Shown: positions 18,149-27,088 of the stretch, piece by piece
Layout: every line of letters begins with the position of its first letter
Position numbering within the stretch: the stretch's first letter is position 1
Assembly (NCBI RefSeq): GCF_025200715.1
Contig: NZ_CP104143.1
Coordinates: 1,178,001-1,242,000 of the forward strand
Length of the DNA: 64,000 nucleotides
Origin: Rhizobium sullae
GTDB lineage: Bacteria > Pseudomonadota > Alphaproteobacteria > Rhizobiales > Rhizobiaceae
Direction of reading: 5' to 3'
Made by a program: the position numbers and the translations under genes
The notes under the pieces: generated by a model
What the model was told of the DNA's origin: nothing
The model's input: the letters and a program-made list of their open reading frames with translations, nothing else
Database searches by the model: none

Positions 18149-19207
18149 ATGACGCTTGATCACTACAAACTTCTTGGACGGTCGAGCTTGCGAGTTTCGC
18201 CGTTGAGCCTCGGAACGATGACCTTCGGTTCCGACTGGGGATGGGGGGCGGACGGTGACGAGGCCCGCCGTATCTTCGATCTCTATGTCGACCGTGGCGG
18301 CAACTTCGTGGACACGTCGGTCAATTACACCGACGGCCGCGCCGAGCGCCTGCTTGGGACCTTCATCGGCGACAAGCGCGAGCGGATCGTCCTTGCGACG
18401 AAATTTACGATGGCACGCGAACTGGGCGACCCGAACTCCGGAGGCAACCACCGCCTGAACATGGTGCGGTCCGTCGAGCAGAGCCTGACGCAGCTCGGCA
18501 CGGACCGCATCGACCTCCTTTATCTGCATGCATGGGACATGACGACCCGGCCGGACGAGATCATGCGAGCACTAGACGACCTCGTTCGCACCGGGAAAGT
18601 CCTCTATCTCGGCATCTGCAACACGCCTGCATGGCGCGTTGCACAGATGCAGACGCTCGCCGACATGCGCGGCTGGTCTCCTTTCGTGGCGCTGCAGATC
18701 GAATACAGCCTCGTGGAGCGGACCGTCGAGCACGAGCTTCTGCCGGCGGCTGAGGCTTTGGGCCTCGGCGTGCTTCCGTGGTCGCCGCTCGGCGGTGGCG
18801 TCCTCACGGGCAAATATTCCCTTGCCGACGTCGAGGATTCGCAGGAGGCGACGGTGTCTGCCAGCCGAAAGGGTGTCATAGCTTCGTCCGGACATCTGAA
18901 CGAGCGTGCGATCGAGATTGCGGACGAGGTTCGAGCCGTCGCCGAAGAGGTCGACTCTACACCATCGCGGGTAGCGCTTGCCTGGACGCTGGCCAATCCG
19001 ACCGTCGTCTCCCCCATCATCGGCGCCCGCACGCTCGCCCAGGCCGAGGACAATCTCGGAGCTCTGGATCTGGTCCTTGCACCGGAACAGCTGGAACGAC
19101 TGGACCGGATCAGCGCACCGAGTCCCGTCTTTCCCGCCCGCTTCACGCAGCGCCCCCTTGTCCAACAACTGATCTTCGGTGGTGCCGCGGTCGAACGCCG
19201 CGACTGA
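18149..19207 (+). CDS. Aldo/keto reductase
   Basis: This 352-residue NADPH-dependent (beta/alpha)8 reductase is cytosolic. Catalytic Asp and Tyr lie in GGNFVDTSVNYTDG, Lys in VLATKFTM, and the active-site His position in LLYLHAWDM. The C-terminal cofactor loop reads PIIGARTLAQAEDN. AGGAG ten bases upstream supports the ATG at 18149; the longer upstream frame lies in the promoter. It is first in an operon with an NTF2-like and an Atu4866-type exported protein, under a divergent LysR. Likely substrates are aldehydes or ketones. Confidence 0.9.
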   Translation: MTLDHYKLLGRSSLRVSPLSLGTMTFGSDWGWGADGDEARRIFDLYVDRGGNFVDTSVNYTDGRAERLLGTFIGDKRERIVLATKFTMARELGDPNSGGNHRLNMVRSVEQSLTQLGTDRIDLLYLHAWDMTTRPDEIMRALDDLVRTGKVLYLGICNTPAWRVAQMQTLADMRGWSPFVALQIEYSLVERTVEHELLPAAEALGLGVLPWSPLGGGVLTGKYSLADVEDSQEATVSASRKGVIASSGHLNERAIEIADEVRAVAEEVDSTPSRVALAWTLANPTVVSPIIGARTLAQAEDNLGALDLVLAPEQLERLDRISAPSPVFPARFTQRPLVQQLIFGGAAVERRD

Positions 19208-19303
19208 CCGCGGAGACGACGTGAGGCCTGTCGACGATGCGCTCAGCTCCACGGTCGGTCGACAGGTTTCATCAACCCTCAGCAACTGGAAAGGACCGAT
19301 ACC

Positions 19304-19858
19304 ATGACCAATCTTTTGAGAGACCGCCGGACCGCCCGCCCGAGCCGAACAGCTCTGATCGCATTGGGATTGCTGTCGCTCGCCCTGCCGGGCGCAGCCA
19401 TCGCCAACACCGCGGCAACGCAGGTGCAGGCTACGGACAGCGCCGCGATCGAGCAACGGAACAAGGCAATCGTCGAAGCCGCCTTCGAAAAATGGCGTGG
19501 GGGTACCTACGTCTTCGCGGAACTTCTCGCTCCCGATGTCGTCTGGATGATCCATGGCTCCGGGCCGGTTGCCGGCACCTATCGCAACCAGCAGGACTTT
19601 GTCGAACAGGCATCGCGCCCCTTGACCAGCCGCCTCGCGACGCCGATCGTGCCGGAGGTGCATAACATCTTCGCCGACGGTGACACGATCATCATCCGCT
19701 TTGACGGAACGGCGACCACGACGTCGGGCGCGCCGTATAGCAACCAGTTCGTCTGGATATTGAAGATGAAGGATGGCCTCGTCGTCAATGCGGAAGCCTT
19801 CCTGGACCTCGTTGCCTATCAGCAGGTGGTCGACAACAACGCCCCGCGTACCCAATGA
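19304..19858 (+). CDS. Exported NTF2/SnoaL-like protein
   Basis: This 184-residue protein has an export signal at residues 15-36 (TALIALGLLSLALPGAAIA). The mature cone-shaped NTF2-like domain covers about residues 48-175 and includes EAAFEKWRGGTYVFAELL and VVWMIHGSGPVAG. The SnoaL/ketosteroid-isomerase superfamily includes isomerases, hydrolases and many uncharacterised binders. It is located 96 bases after the AKR and probably co-transcribed. No catalytic assignment is possible. Confidence 0.8.
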   Translation: MTNLLRDRRTARPSRTALIALGLLSLALPGAAIANTAATQVQATDSAAIEQRNKAIVEAAFEKWRGGTYVFAELLAPDVVWMIHGSGPVAGTYRNQQDFVEQASRPLTSRLATPIVPEVHNIFADGDTIIIRFDGTATTTSGAPYSNQFVWILKMKDGLVVNAEAFLDLVAYQQVVDNNAPRTQ

Positions 19859-19962
19859 CGGGCGCCCGGCTTCGGCAGGCAGGCACGTCTGCCGAGCCGC
19901 CACCGCGCATCCATGCGCGACCTCTCCAGACCGACAGTTTCATCGTTTAATGGAGCCAAACC

Positions 19963-20289
19963 ATGCGACCGGCATTTGCAGCACTCGTGGCCGCCACCCT
20001 TTCAATTCAATCCGTAGAAGCACGCGAGACAAATTTGCAGCCGAACCATCCCTACGTCGGCATGTGGGTCACCGACGACAACCGCGTTCGTCACGAACTT
20101 CTGCCGAACGGACGCTATGTCGAAGCCCGTGGCCAGCGCGAGCGAGCCTATGAAGGCCGATACGAAGTCGAGGGCACGCATATCGAGTACTGGGACGACA
20201 CGGGTTTCACCGCCAACGGCGATTTCGTCGATGCCGACACATTGCACCATGGGGGCATGATCTTGCGCCGCAAACCAGCGACGCCTTGA
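19963..20289 (+). CDS. Exported Atu4866-type small protein
   Basis: This 108-residue protein has a short signal (MRPAFAALVAATLSIQSVEA). The mature part carries the Agrobacterium Atu4866 domain, recognisable from HPYVGMWVTDDNRVRHELL, YEGRYEVEGTHIEYWDDTG and LHHGGMIL. The fold is a small lipocalin-like beta barrel and the function is unknown. Family members are often found beside oxidoreductases under LysR control, as here. It is last in the module 1 operon. Confidence 0.85.
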   Translation: MRPAFAALVAATLSIQSVEARETNLQPNHPYVGMWVTDDNRVRHELLPNGRYVEARGQRERAYEGRYEVEGTHIEYWDDTGFTANGDFVDADTLHHGGMILRRKPATP

Positions 20290-20393
20290 GTCATTGGGTA
20301 AACCTCCGCGATGCGGAAACTGTTCGAAGCAATGGGTGCCGCAGGTCTTCCTCGAGCCATCTGACAGGGCGGAGGCCATTCCCCCACCGCCCG

Positions 20394-21292
20394 TCATCGT
20401 GCCTTGTCCACCTCTCGCAGGAGATCGATGAAGGCCCGTAACGGGGACGGCACGTGCCGGCTGCGCGGGTAGTAGAGCGCCAGCCCCGGTGTCGGCGGAC
20501 ACCATTCATCAAGTACCGTCACCAACTGGCCCGACGCCAGAAACGGCCGGGCGAAATATTCGGGCACATAGGCGATACCGCGCCCATCCGCCGCCGCCTG
20601 CACGAGAAGATCATTGTCATCGAGAGTGAGATTGCCCGGCACGTCGATCACGACTTCGGCGCCGCGTTTGGAAAATTCCCAGCGATAGCGCTTTCCGCTC
20701 GGTAGACGTTGGCGGATGCAGCAATGCGCATTCAGGTCGTCTGGTGTGTTCGGTCTTGCTTTGCCGTCGAGGTAGGACGGCGCTGTCACGGCAAGGAAAC
20801 GCACGTCGCCGCCGAACTTCACTGCGATCATGTCTCGGGGCACCGCCTCGAACAGTCGGACGCCCGCATCGAAACCTCTTCCACGATATCGACAAGCCGG
20901 CCTTCCGAAACCAGATCAAGCTCGACATCGGGATAAAGATCGAGAAAACGCGGCACTACGGTTTGGAGCAGGATACGGGCGCCGCTTTTGTTCGCATTTA
21001 TCCGCAGTGTGCCGCTGGGGGTGCCGCGTTCTTCCGAGAGGGTATCGAGCGCCTGGTCGAGATCCTGAAGAACCGGATCGAGCCGCGCGACCAGGCGCGC
21101 ACCGGCCTGGGTTAGCGACACGCTGCGTGTCGTCCGGTTGAAGAGCCGGACGCCCAATTTTCCTTCGAGCCCGATGATCGAGTGGCTGAGTGCGGAGCGC
21201 GAAACGCCCATGACGTCGGCCGCTCTGCGGAAGCTCCGGTGGCTGGCCACCGCCGCGAAGGCGGCAAGATCGTTCAGGCTGGGGCGCACCAT
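20394..21292 (-). pseudogene. LysR-family regulator with frameshift (module 2)
   Basis: Two overlapping frames together make one LysR protein. The 5' part (21292 to about 20878) gives the HTH (LNDLAAFAAVASHRSFRRAA, NRTTRSVSLTQAG) and the start of the effector domain up to DIVEE. The 3' part then resumes at PRDMIAVKFGGDVRF and runs to the family C-terminus (ALYYPRSRHVPSPLRAF). Compared with its paralogs, which read EEGFDAGVRL here, one base is missing in the GAG-GGT-TTC stretch near 20878. It is either a pseudogene or a sequencing error. It faces the SDR gene at 21388. Confidence 0.85.
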
Positions 21293-21387
21293 TCGTGATT
21301 TATCCTCACCATCTCATCTCATATTGCCAATCTTATATCACCAATCCTCCAGGTCTACATTCGGAGATGAACAGATGAGGAGATCAC

Positions 21388-22221
21388 ATGCCAAAGACAT
21401 GGTTCATCACCGGCGCTTCTTCGGGACTCGGCTTGGAGATGACGCAGCAACTGCTTGCACAGGGACATACGGTCGTCGCGACCGTTCGCCAGCCAGGGTC
21501 ACTGACGCGAGTCCGGCAGACTTACGGCGAGCGTTTGGACATCGTTGCGCTCGATCTGGTCCAGCCCAAGAGCATTAGGTCGGCTGTCGAAGGCGCCTTC
21601 AAGCGTCACGGTCGGATAGACGTCGTCGTCAGCAATGCAGGCTACGGCCTGTTCGGTGCTGCGGAAGAGCTCACTGATGAAGAGATCGACCGGCAAATTG
21701 CCACCAACCTGACGGGATCCATTCATCTGATCCGTGCCGCATTGCCCCTTTTGCGAAAACAAGGCGAGGGGCGGATCGTCCAGGTCTCGTCCGAAGGGGG
21801 GCAGATCGCCTATCCGGGCTTCAGCCTCTATCATGCCACCAAGTGGGGCATCGAGGGCTTCGTCGAATCCGTCGCACACGAAGTGGCGCCTTTCGGTGTC
21901 GACTTCATCATCGCCGAACCGGGGCCGACCGGCACGAATTTTGGAGCCAATCTCGTCCGTGCAGAACCCATGGGCGCCTATGAGGACACCCCCGCCGGCG
22001 CTGTTCGCCGCGCGATCGGCGATGGAAGCTTCGAAATCAAGGGAGATGCCGCGCGCACCGCCGCCGCAATCCTATCGGCGGCCGAGAGCGCAACGCCGCC
22101 ATTGCGGCTGGCATTGGGCAGCACGGCCTATTCCTCTATCTCACAGGCGCTCTCGGCACGCCTGTCCGCTATCGAGGCGCAGCGGGAAGTGGCGAATTCC
22201 GCCGATCGGCAGGACCTGTGA
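21388..22221 (+). CDS. SDR-family oxidoreductase (module 2)
   Basis: This 277-residue classical SDR has the cofactor loop TGASSGLGLEM at residue 8, VSNAGYG (NNAG position), catalytic Ser in VQVSSEGG, and the Tyr/Lys pair in YHATKWG (YxxxK intact). It is cytosolic with no signal sequence, and substrates are likely carbonyl compounds. GAGGAGATC just upstream provides the ribosome binding site. It is divergent from a frameshifted LysR gene and followed by a lipocalin-like and an MBL gene on the same strand. Confidence 0.9.
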   Translation: MPKTWFITGASSGLGLEMTQQLLAQGHTVVATVRQPGSLTRVRQTYGERLDIVALDLVQPKSIRSAVEGAFKRHGRIDVVVSNAGYGLFGAAEELTDEEIDRQIATNLTGSIHLIRAALPLLRKQGEGRIVQVSSEGGQIAYPGFSLYHATKWGIEGFVESVAHEVAPFGVDFIIAEPGPTGTNFGANLVRAEPMGAYEDTPAGAVRRAIGDGSFEIKGDAARTAAAILSAAESATPPLRLALGSTAYSSISQALSARLSAIEAQREVANSADRQDL

Positions 22222-22273
22222 ACCGCGACAAGCGCCTGGAAACACAGACCTCATGAACAGGAAAGGAAACACC

Positions 22274-22768
22274 ATGTCCATCCGACCAGCCATTTTGGCG
22301 CTCGCCGTCAGCATTTCGTCGTCTGCCTTCGCGCAGACCGCCACAGAAAACCAGATCGTAGGCACCTGGCGCATGATGTCGGCGACGATCGACCCCGGCG
22401 GGAAAAATATCGCCGCCTATGGAGAGAAGCCTAACGGTCTTCTCGTCTTCACGCCCGACATGCACTTCGTGGAGGTTCTGACCGACGCCGAGATCCCGCC
22501 GTTTGCTTCCAATGTTCGTGGTGAGGGAACGGACGATGAAAATCGCACGGCCATGGCGCGCAGCATCGGGTTTTTCGGAACCTACACCGTTGATGAGAAG
22601 GGCGAATTCAGCGGAAACCGTGTCGAGGGATCGACATTCCCGAACTGGATCGGCAGCGTGCGAACACGTGATGATCTCACGCTCGTCGTCGATGGCGACC
22701 GTATGACCGAAAATTTCCGGCGACCGGACGGGACCAGAATCAGGATCGAATTCCAGCGCGTGAAATGA
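22274..22768 (+). CDS. Exported lipocalin-like protein
   Basis: This 164-residue protein has a signal peptide (MSIRPAILALAVSISSSAFA) and a lipocalin-like beta barrel. The family hallmark IVGTWRMMSATIDPGG follows, then YGEKPNGLLVFTPDMHFVE and later GTYTVDEKGEF. This family is widespread and not biochemically defined; a binding role for a small hydrophobic compound is an inference. AGGAAAC before the ATG at 22274 favours it over an in-frame ATG seven codons earlier. Confidence 0.82.
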   Translation: MSIRPAILALAVSISSSAFAQTATENQIVGTWRMMSATIDPGGKNIAAYGEKPNGLLVFTPDMHFVEVLTDAEIPPFASNVRGEGTDDENRTAMARSIGFFGTYTVDEKGEFSGNRVEGSTFPNWIGSVRTRDDLTLVVDGDRMTENFRRPDGTRIRIEFQRVK

Positions 22769-22794
22769 GGCCCGGCAGGCGGGGGTTCGGACAC

Positions 22795-22851
22795 GGTCTT
22801 GACCTGTCGCTAACGAGCTTCCGTCCTTCGGTCAAGACCAAGGACGGAAGC
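22795..22851 (+). promoter_or_regulatory. Two interleaved inverted repeats in MBL leader
   Basis: A perfect 10 bp pair (22795-22804 GGTCTTGACC with 22830-22839) and a perfect 12 bp pair (22817-22828 GCTTCCGTCCTT with 22840-22851) overlap in order A-B-A'-B'. The loop between A' and B' is zero bases, so both cannot form at once. They are mutually exclusive structures ending 5 bases before the GGAGGAGG ribosome binding site of the MBL gene at 22871. A leader switch, or a terminator/antiterminator without a clear T tract, is possible. Confidence 0.55.
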
Positions 22852-22870
22852 CATCCGGAGGAGGAAAGCC

Positions 22871-23851
22871 ATGCTCTTCAATCGTCGTTCCATGTTCAAG
22901 GCGGGAGCCGCCGTAACCGCGTTGGCGCTTTCAACGCCTCAAATCATGACCCGCGCCGCCTTCGCAGCCGCTCCACCAAGACCAGAGGTCACCAACAGCG
23001 GTTTCCATCGCTTCATGCTGGGCAAGTTCGAGATCACCGTCATCCTGGATGGCATGCGGACATTCGACGGACCTCATCCGACCTTCGGTGCCGATCAAAG
23101 TGCCGACGAGGTCGCATCCTTGATGAACGCCAACTTTTTGCCGTCGGATCGGATGATCGGGCAATTCAACCCGGTCCTGGTGAACACAGGCACCGAACTC
23201 ATCCTCTTCGACACCGGCAACGGGCAGGAAGGCAGGGAGTTCGGAACCGGACACCTGGCGAGCCGTATCACAGCATCTGGCTATACGCCGGCCGATGTGA
23301 CAATCGTCGCGATTTCTCATCTGCATGCCGACCACATCAACGGCCTCATGGAGGGCGACCGTCCGGCGTTCAGCCAGGCGCGATATGTCGTCAGCCAAGC
23401 GGAATGGGACTTCTGGGCTTTCACCGACTTTGCAGGAACGCCCGCCGCCGTGCATGCGACGGCCATCCAGAGAAAGGTCCTGCCCCTCGGGGGGAAAATG
23501 ACTTTCATCAGCGCCGGCGCGTCGATTGCGCCGGGTGTGACGAGCATGGTGGCCGCCGGACACACGCCCGGTCACATGGCGTTCCTGCTGGAATCGGCAG
23601 GCCGCAGCCTGCTTTTGACCGGCGACACGGCGAACCATTTCGTCGCTTCCCTGCAGAAGCCGGATTGGGAAGTTTCTTTCGACATGGACAAGGGCGCTGC
23701 CGCCAACAGCCGCAAAAGGATATTCGGCATGCTGGCTGCCGAAAGAATTCCGTTTATCGGCTATCACATGCCTCATCCTTCAGCCGGCTACGTAGAGCCC
23801 TTCGATACGGGTTTCCGCTTCGTGCCGGTGAGCTATCAATTCCTGATCTGA
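22871..23851 (+). CDS. Tat-exported MBL-fold hydrolase
   Basis: This 326-residue protein has a twin-arginine signal (NRRSMFKAGAAVTALAL). The metallo-beta-lactamase fold is intact: the metal motif HLHADH lies near residue 155, with AGHTPGH, the bridging Asp in LLTGDTANHF, and a late His in GYHMPHPSAG. The closest well-known relatives are lactonases and related hydrolases, but the substrate is not predictable. It should act in the periplasm. It starts 102 bases after the lipocalin-like gene and is preceded by an unusual structured leader. Confidence 0.87.
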   Translation: MLFNRRSMFKAGAAVTALALSTPQIMTRAAFAAAPPRPEVTNSGFHRFMLGKFEITVILDGMRTFDGPHPTFGADQSADEVASLMNANFLPSDRMIGQFNPVLVNTGTELILFDTGNGQEGREFGTGHLASRITASGYTPADVTIVAISHLHADHINGLMEGDRPAFSQARYVVSQAEWDFWAFTDFAGTPAAVHATAIQRKVLPLGGKMTFISAGASIAPGVTSMVAAGHTPGHMAFLLESAGRSLLLTGDTANHFVASLQKPDWEVSFDMDKGAAANSRKRIFGMLAAERIPFIGYHMPHPSAGYVEPFDTGFRFVPVSYQFLI

Positions 23852-23868
23852 CGCCGGCGGAAACGGAT

Positions 23869-24774
23869 TTATCCCCTGGCCTGCCAGTCGTAGCTCCGCA
23901 TGTAGTCGAGAAAGGCGCGCATGGCGGCGCTCGGGAGGCGGCGGCTGGGGTAGTATAAAAACCAGTGCGGTAAGGTGGGGCTCCAGTCGGTGAGAAGCTC
24001 CACCAGCCGGCCGGTTTGGATATGTGGCTTGGCGTAGTCATCCAAGACATGGGCAATCCCTCTGCCTGCCAGCGCAGCTTGCAGTTCGTTATGGGCGGAG
24101 CTGACCGTCAATCGGCCCGTTGGCGTGACTTCAATCTCTTCGCCCGCCTCGTCGAACTGCCAGGTGACGAGCGTGCCGCCTGGGAACCGACGTCTTACAC
24201 AGTCGTGATTGACAAGTTCGTGCGGTGTCTGCGGCTGTCCCCACCTTCCGATATAATCCGGTGAAGCGACGATGGCGTAGCGAAGTGCAGGGCCAAGCGG
24301 CAGCGCGATCATGTCCTGCGCCAGCTGCTTGCCGAACCTGACACCGGCATCGAAACCCTGCTCCACGATATCGATGACGGCCGCATCGCTGATGATCTCG
24401 ATTTTCACCTCTTGATAGGCATCCAAGAAATTGAACACCAGCGGACAGAGAAAATGATCGACGGCCGGCGCGGGCGCGTTGATCCTGAGCGTGCCGGATG
24501 GGCTGTCCCGCAGTTCATCGACCTCGGCGATGGCGAGCCTGATGTCGCCCAATGCAGGTGCCAGGCGTTCAAGAAGGCGCTGGCCTGCCTCCGTGGGGAA
24601 CACGCTCCTCGTCGTTCGATTGAGGAGCCGGATACCTAGAGCCTCTTCCAGGGCGTTCATCGTTTGGCTCAAGGCCGATGAAGAGACCCCTCGCTCAAGC
24701 GCTGCCGCGCGGAAACCGCCGCAACGCACGATGGCCACGAAAACGTCGAAGCTGTCCAGACGAAGAGGGTTCAT
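23869..24774 (-). CDS. LysR-family regulator (module 3)
   Basis: This 301-residue paralog of the LysR genes at 17163 and 20394 has an HTH at residues 4-62 (LDSFDVFVAIVRCGGFRAAA, RGVSSSALSQTMNALEEALG), the phrase NRTTRSVFPTEAG, an effector domain, and the shared ending HWFLYYPSRRLPS. It is divergent from the MBL gene at 24944. A 7 bp inverted repeat lies in the 169-base space between them. Its stop is 17 bases from that of the upstream MBL gene, marking a module boundary. Confidence 0.9.
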   Translation of the reverse strand: MNPLRLDSFDVFVAIVRCGGFRAAALERGVSSSALSQTMNALEEALGIRLLNRTTRSVFPTEAGQRLLERLAPALGDIRLAIAEVDELRDSPSGTLRINAPAPAVDHFLCPLVFNFLDAYQEVKIEIISDAAVIDIVEQGFDAGVRFGKQLAQDMIALPLGPALRYAIVASPDYIGRWGQPQTPHELVNHDCVRRRFPGGTLVTWQFDEAGEEIEVTPTGRLTVSSAHNELQAALAGRGIAHVLDDYAKPHIQTGRLVELLTDWSPTLPHWFLYYPSRRLPSAAMRAFLDYMRSYDWQARG

Positions 24775-24795
24775 TGAGAAGCATTTCTAATCAAG

Positions 24796-24821
24796 CTGAT
24801 AAACTTAGCGCAGCTTATCAG
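24796..24821. promoter_or_regulatory. Candidate LysR binding dyad
   Basis: CTGATAA at 24796-24802 and TTATCAG at 24815-24821 are perfect inverted arms separated by 12 bases, 22 bases upstream of the LysR start. The size and position suit a LysR recognition site controlling both directions. Confidence 0.5.
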
Positions 24822-24943
24822 ATCAATCGTCCGGTGTCATGGTTGGCGTAGAGTTCAACGCCGCGCTCCATCCGGTTCCTTTGCGGGTCATTTAGGCCCC
24901 TGCGTAGCGAAGCCGAGCGTGCCCAATGCGAAAGGGAAGACCG

Positions 24944-25936
24944 ATGAATGCCTTCACCCTCAACAGACGCGCTGTCATGCTGTCCGCCGTCGCAGGCGCA
25001 TCAAGCATGCTCATACCCGGCCTGGCCGGTTCCGGCGCAGCCAACGCCCAGGCCACGCCCGCGCCCGCTGGCAATGCCGGGCATTACCGCTTCCGCGTCG
25101 GGGACATCAGCGCGACAGTGTTGAGCGACGGCGTGATCGGTGGCCCGCCGCGCGTCTATGCAAGCGATGCGCCGGAAGCCGAGCTTCAGGAGGTCCTGCG
25201 GCAGGCTTTTCTTCCGGCCGATCACATGACACTCAACCTCAACACGCTGCTGATCGAAACCGGCGGCCGGCGCATTCTGATCGAAGCCGGAGCCGGCAAG
25301 ACCATGGGCCCGAACGGCGGCCAGATCTTTGATAACCTCGCGGCTGTGGGCCTCGCGCCAGCGGACATCGACGCGATCGTTATCTCCCATACTCACCCTG
25401 ATCACGTGGGTAACTTGAGAACCGCACATGGCGGCAAGGCCTTTCCCCGCGCCACGGTCTTTGTCCCGAAGGCGGACTGGGACTTCTTCGTCCGCACCGA
25501 TCCGGATCTCTCCTACATGCCGGTGCCGGAGGAGTTCCGCCTGCGCTTCGCCGCAAACATCAAGAACAGCCTCACGCCGTTCATGAACGATGTGGAGCTT
25601 TACGAAGCCGGCGCCGAGATCGTGCCGGGCCTGACGACGATCGTCGCATCCGGACACACGCCGGGCATGGCTACCTTCCTGGTCCATTCCGGAAGCGATC
25701 AGTTGCTGCTGACGGCGGACCTGGCCTATCACCCCGTCGTCAACGTCGACAGGCCGTGGCTTCCAGGCCCGGACCGCGACAAGGAAACCGCTCTTGCCTC
25801 CCGTCGGCGCATCTTTGACAGGGCGGCCGCCGATCGTATCCCCGTGCTCGGCTTCCATTTTCCCTTCCCCGGCCTCGGCCGGATCTTGAAAACCGACGGC
25901 GGTTACGCCTGGGTCCCCGCCAACTGGCAGTTTTGA
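24944..25936 (+). CDS. Tat-exported MBL-fold hydrolase (second)
   Basis: This protein of about 330 residues is similar in plan to the MBL gene at 22871. It has a twin-arginine-like signal (LNRRAVMLSAVAGASSML), metal motif HTHPDHVG, SGHTPGM (the first His ligand kept, the second His of GHTPGH replaced by Met), the bridging Asp in LLLTADLAYHP, and a late His in LGFHFPFPG. GGGAAG just upstream supports the ATG at 24944 rather than 24926. It begins a three-gene operon with an exported AKR and an intradiol dioxygenase. Confidence 0.86.
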   Translation: MNAFTLNRRAVMLSAVAGASSMLIPGLAGSGAANAQATPAPAGNAGHYRFRVGDISATVLSDGVIGGPPRVYASDAPEAELQEVLRQAFLPADHMTLNLNTLLIETGGRRILIEAGAGKTMGPNGGQIFDNLAAVGLAPADIDAIVISHTHPDHVGNLRTAHGGKAFPRATVFVPKADWDFFVRTDPDLSYMPVPEEFRLRFAANIKNSLTPFMNDVELYEAGAEIVPGLTTIVASGHTPGMATFLVHSGSDQLLLTADLAYHPVVNVDRPWLPGPDRDKETALASRRRIFDRAAADRIPVLGFHFPFPGLGRILKTDGGYAWVPANWQF

Positions 25937-25961
25937 CGATTAAGGAAACAGGAGAGCTCTC

Positions 25962-27047
25962 ATGGACCAGTCAAAGATCAACAGGCGCGATTTCCTCGGC
26001 ACGATGGGCGCGGCGGCGACAGGGCTGGCATTTGCCAGCCAAGCTGCGGCGCAAACCCAGGAAACGAATGTGGCGTCGCCAACAACTGGATCAAACCCGG
26101 ACGTTCTTACCCGCACCTTGCCGCGGACCGGCGAAAGGGTCACGGCGCTGGGTCTCGGCACCTTCCTCACCTTCGACCTGAAGCCCGGTGACCGACGCGA
26201 CGCTTTGCGTCAGGTCTTCGAGCGGTACGTCGCCGCAGGCGGCCGTGTGGTCGACACGTCGCCGCTTTACGGCTCGGCCGAGGTCAGCGTCGGCCAATTC
26301 ATGGGAGAGTTCGACGGTTCGGACGAGATATTCCTCGCCAACAAGGTCTGGTCAACGGGAGAGTATCTCGGCGACGAAAGCCACGCGATGGAAAGCTTCT
26401 GCCAATCGCGCATGCGCACATGGCGCGACACGATCAATCTCATGCAATGCCACAGCATTACCAATGCGCCGGTCGTCGTCCCGCTCATGAAGGCCTGGAA
26501 GAAGGAAGGCCTCATACGCCATGTCGGCGTGACCCACCACGAGTCGGCGGCGCAGGACCAGCTCCTGGCGATCGTCCAACGCGATGATGTCGACTTCATC
26601 CAGACGAACTACTCGATCTTCAACCGCGACGCCGAACGCCGTCTTCTTCCCGCTGCGGCCGACAAGGGCGTCGGCGTGCTGATCAATCTGCCGCTCGAAA
26701 AGGCCCGCCTGATGAAGGTGGTCGAGGGCCATGAGCTTCCCGGTTTTGCAGCCGAGTTCGGAGCGACGAGTTGGGCGCAGTTCTTCCTGAAATGGGTCAT
26801 GGCGCATCCTGCCGTCACGAGCGTACTCTGCGGCACGTCCAACCCCGACCACATGAGCGACAATGTCCAGGCGATGAAGGGCCCGCTTCCCGATGAGCGG
26901 ATGCGTGCCCGCATGGTCGCACATATGGAAACGATTCCCGGCTTTGGGTCCATTGGCACGATGCCGTGGTATCCCGGCAAGGAGAATATGTATGCCGGTC
27001 TTATCCGGGAGGCGCAGGCTAACGCCGCGCAACGCCTGCAGCCTTAA
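25962..27047 (+). CDS. Aldo/keto reductase with twin-arginine signal
   Basis: This 361-residue protein opens with INRRDFLGTMGAAATGLAF, a canonical Tat signal ending at AQA near residue 28. The AKR barrel follows (RVVDTSPLYGSAEVSVG with the catalytic Asp/Tyr; a Lys in FLANKVW). Most AKRs are cytosolic because they need NADPH, so export with a bound nucleotide, as in glucose-fructose oxidoreductase, would be required. AGGAGAG stands five bases before the ATG. It follows the MBL gene by 25 bases. Confidence 0.88.
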   Translation: MDQSKINRRDFLGTMGAAATGLAFASQAAAQTQETNVASPTTGSNPDVLTRTLPRTGERVTALGLGTFLTFDLKPGDRRDALRQVFERYVAAGGRVVDTSPLYGSAEVSVGQFMGEFDGSDEIFLANKVWSTGEYLGDESHAMESFCQSRMRTWRDTINLMQCHSITNAPVVVPLMKAWKKEGLIRHVGVTHHESAAQDQLLAIVQRDDVDFIQTNYSIFNRDAERRLLPAAADKGVGVLINLPLEKARLMKVVEGHELPGFAAEFGATSWAQFFLKWVMAHPAVTSVLCGTSNPDHMSDNVQAMKGPLPDERMRARMVAHMETIPGFGSIGTMPWYPGKENMYAGLIREAQANAAQRLQP

Positions 27048-27088
27048 CGGCGCGCCGATTAACCCGCCATTACACTGGGAGACCGGTC

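Noticed and set aside
22795..22851. H-type pseudoknot
   Set aside because: The order of segments fits, but there is no loop to cross the 10 bp stem, so alternative hairpins are the better reading.
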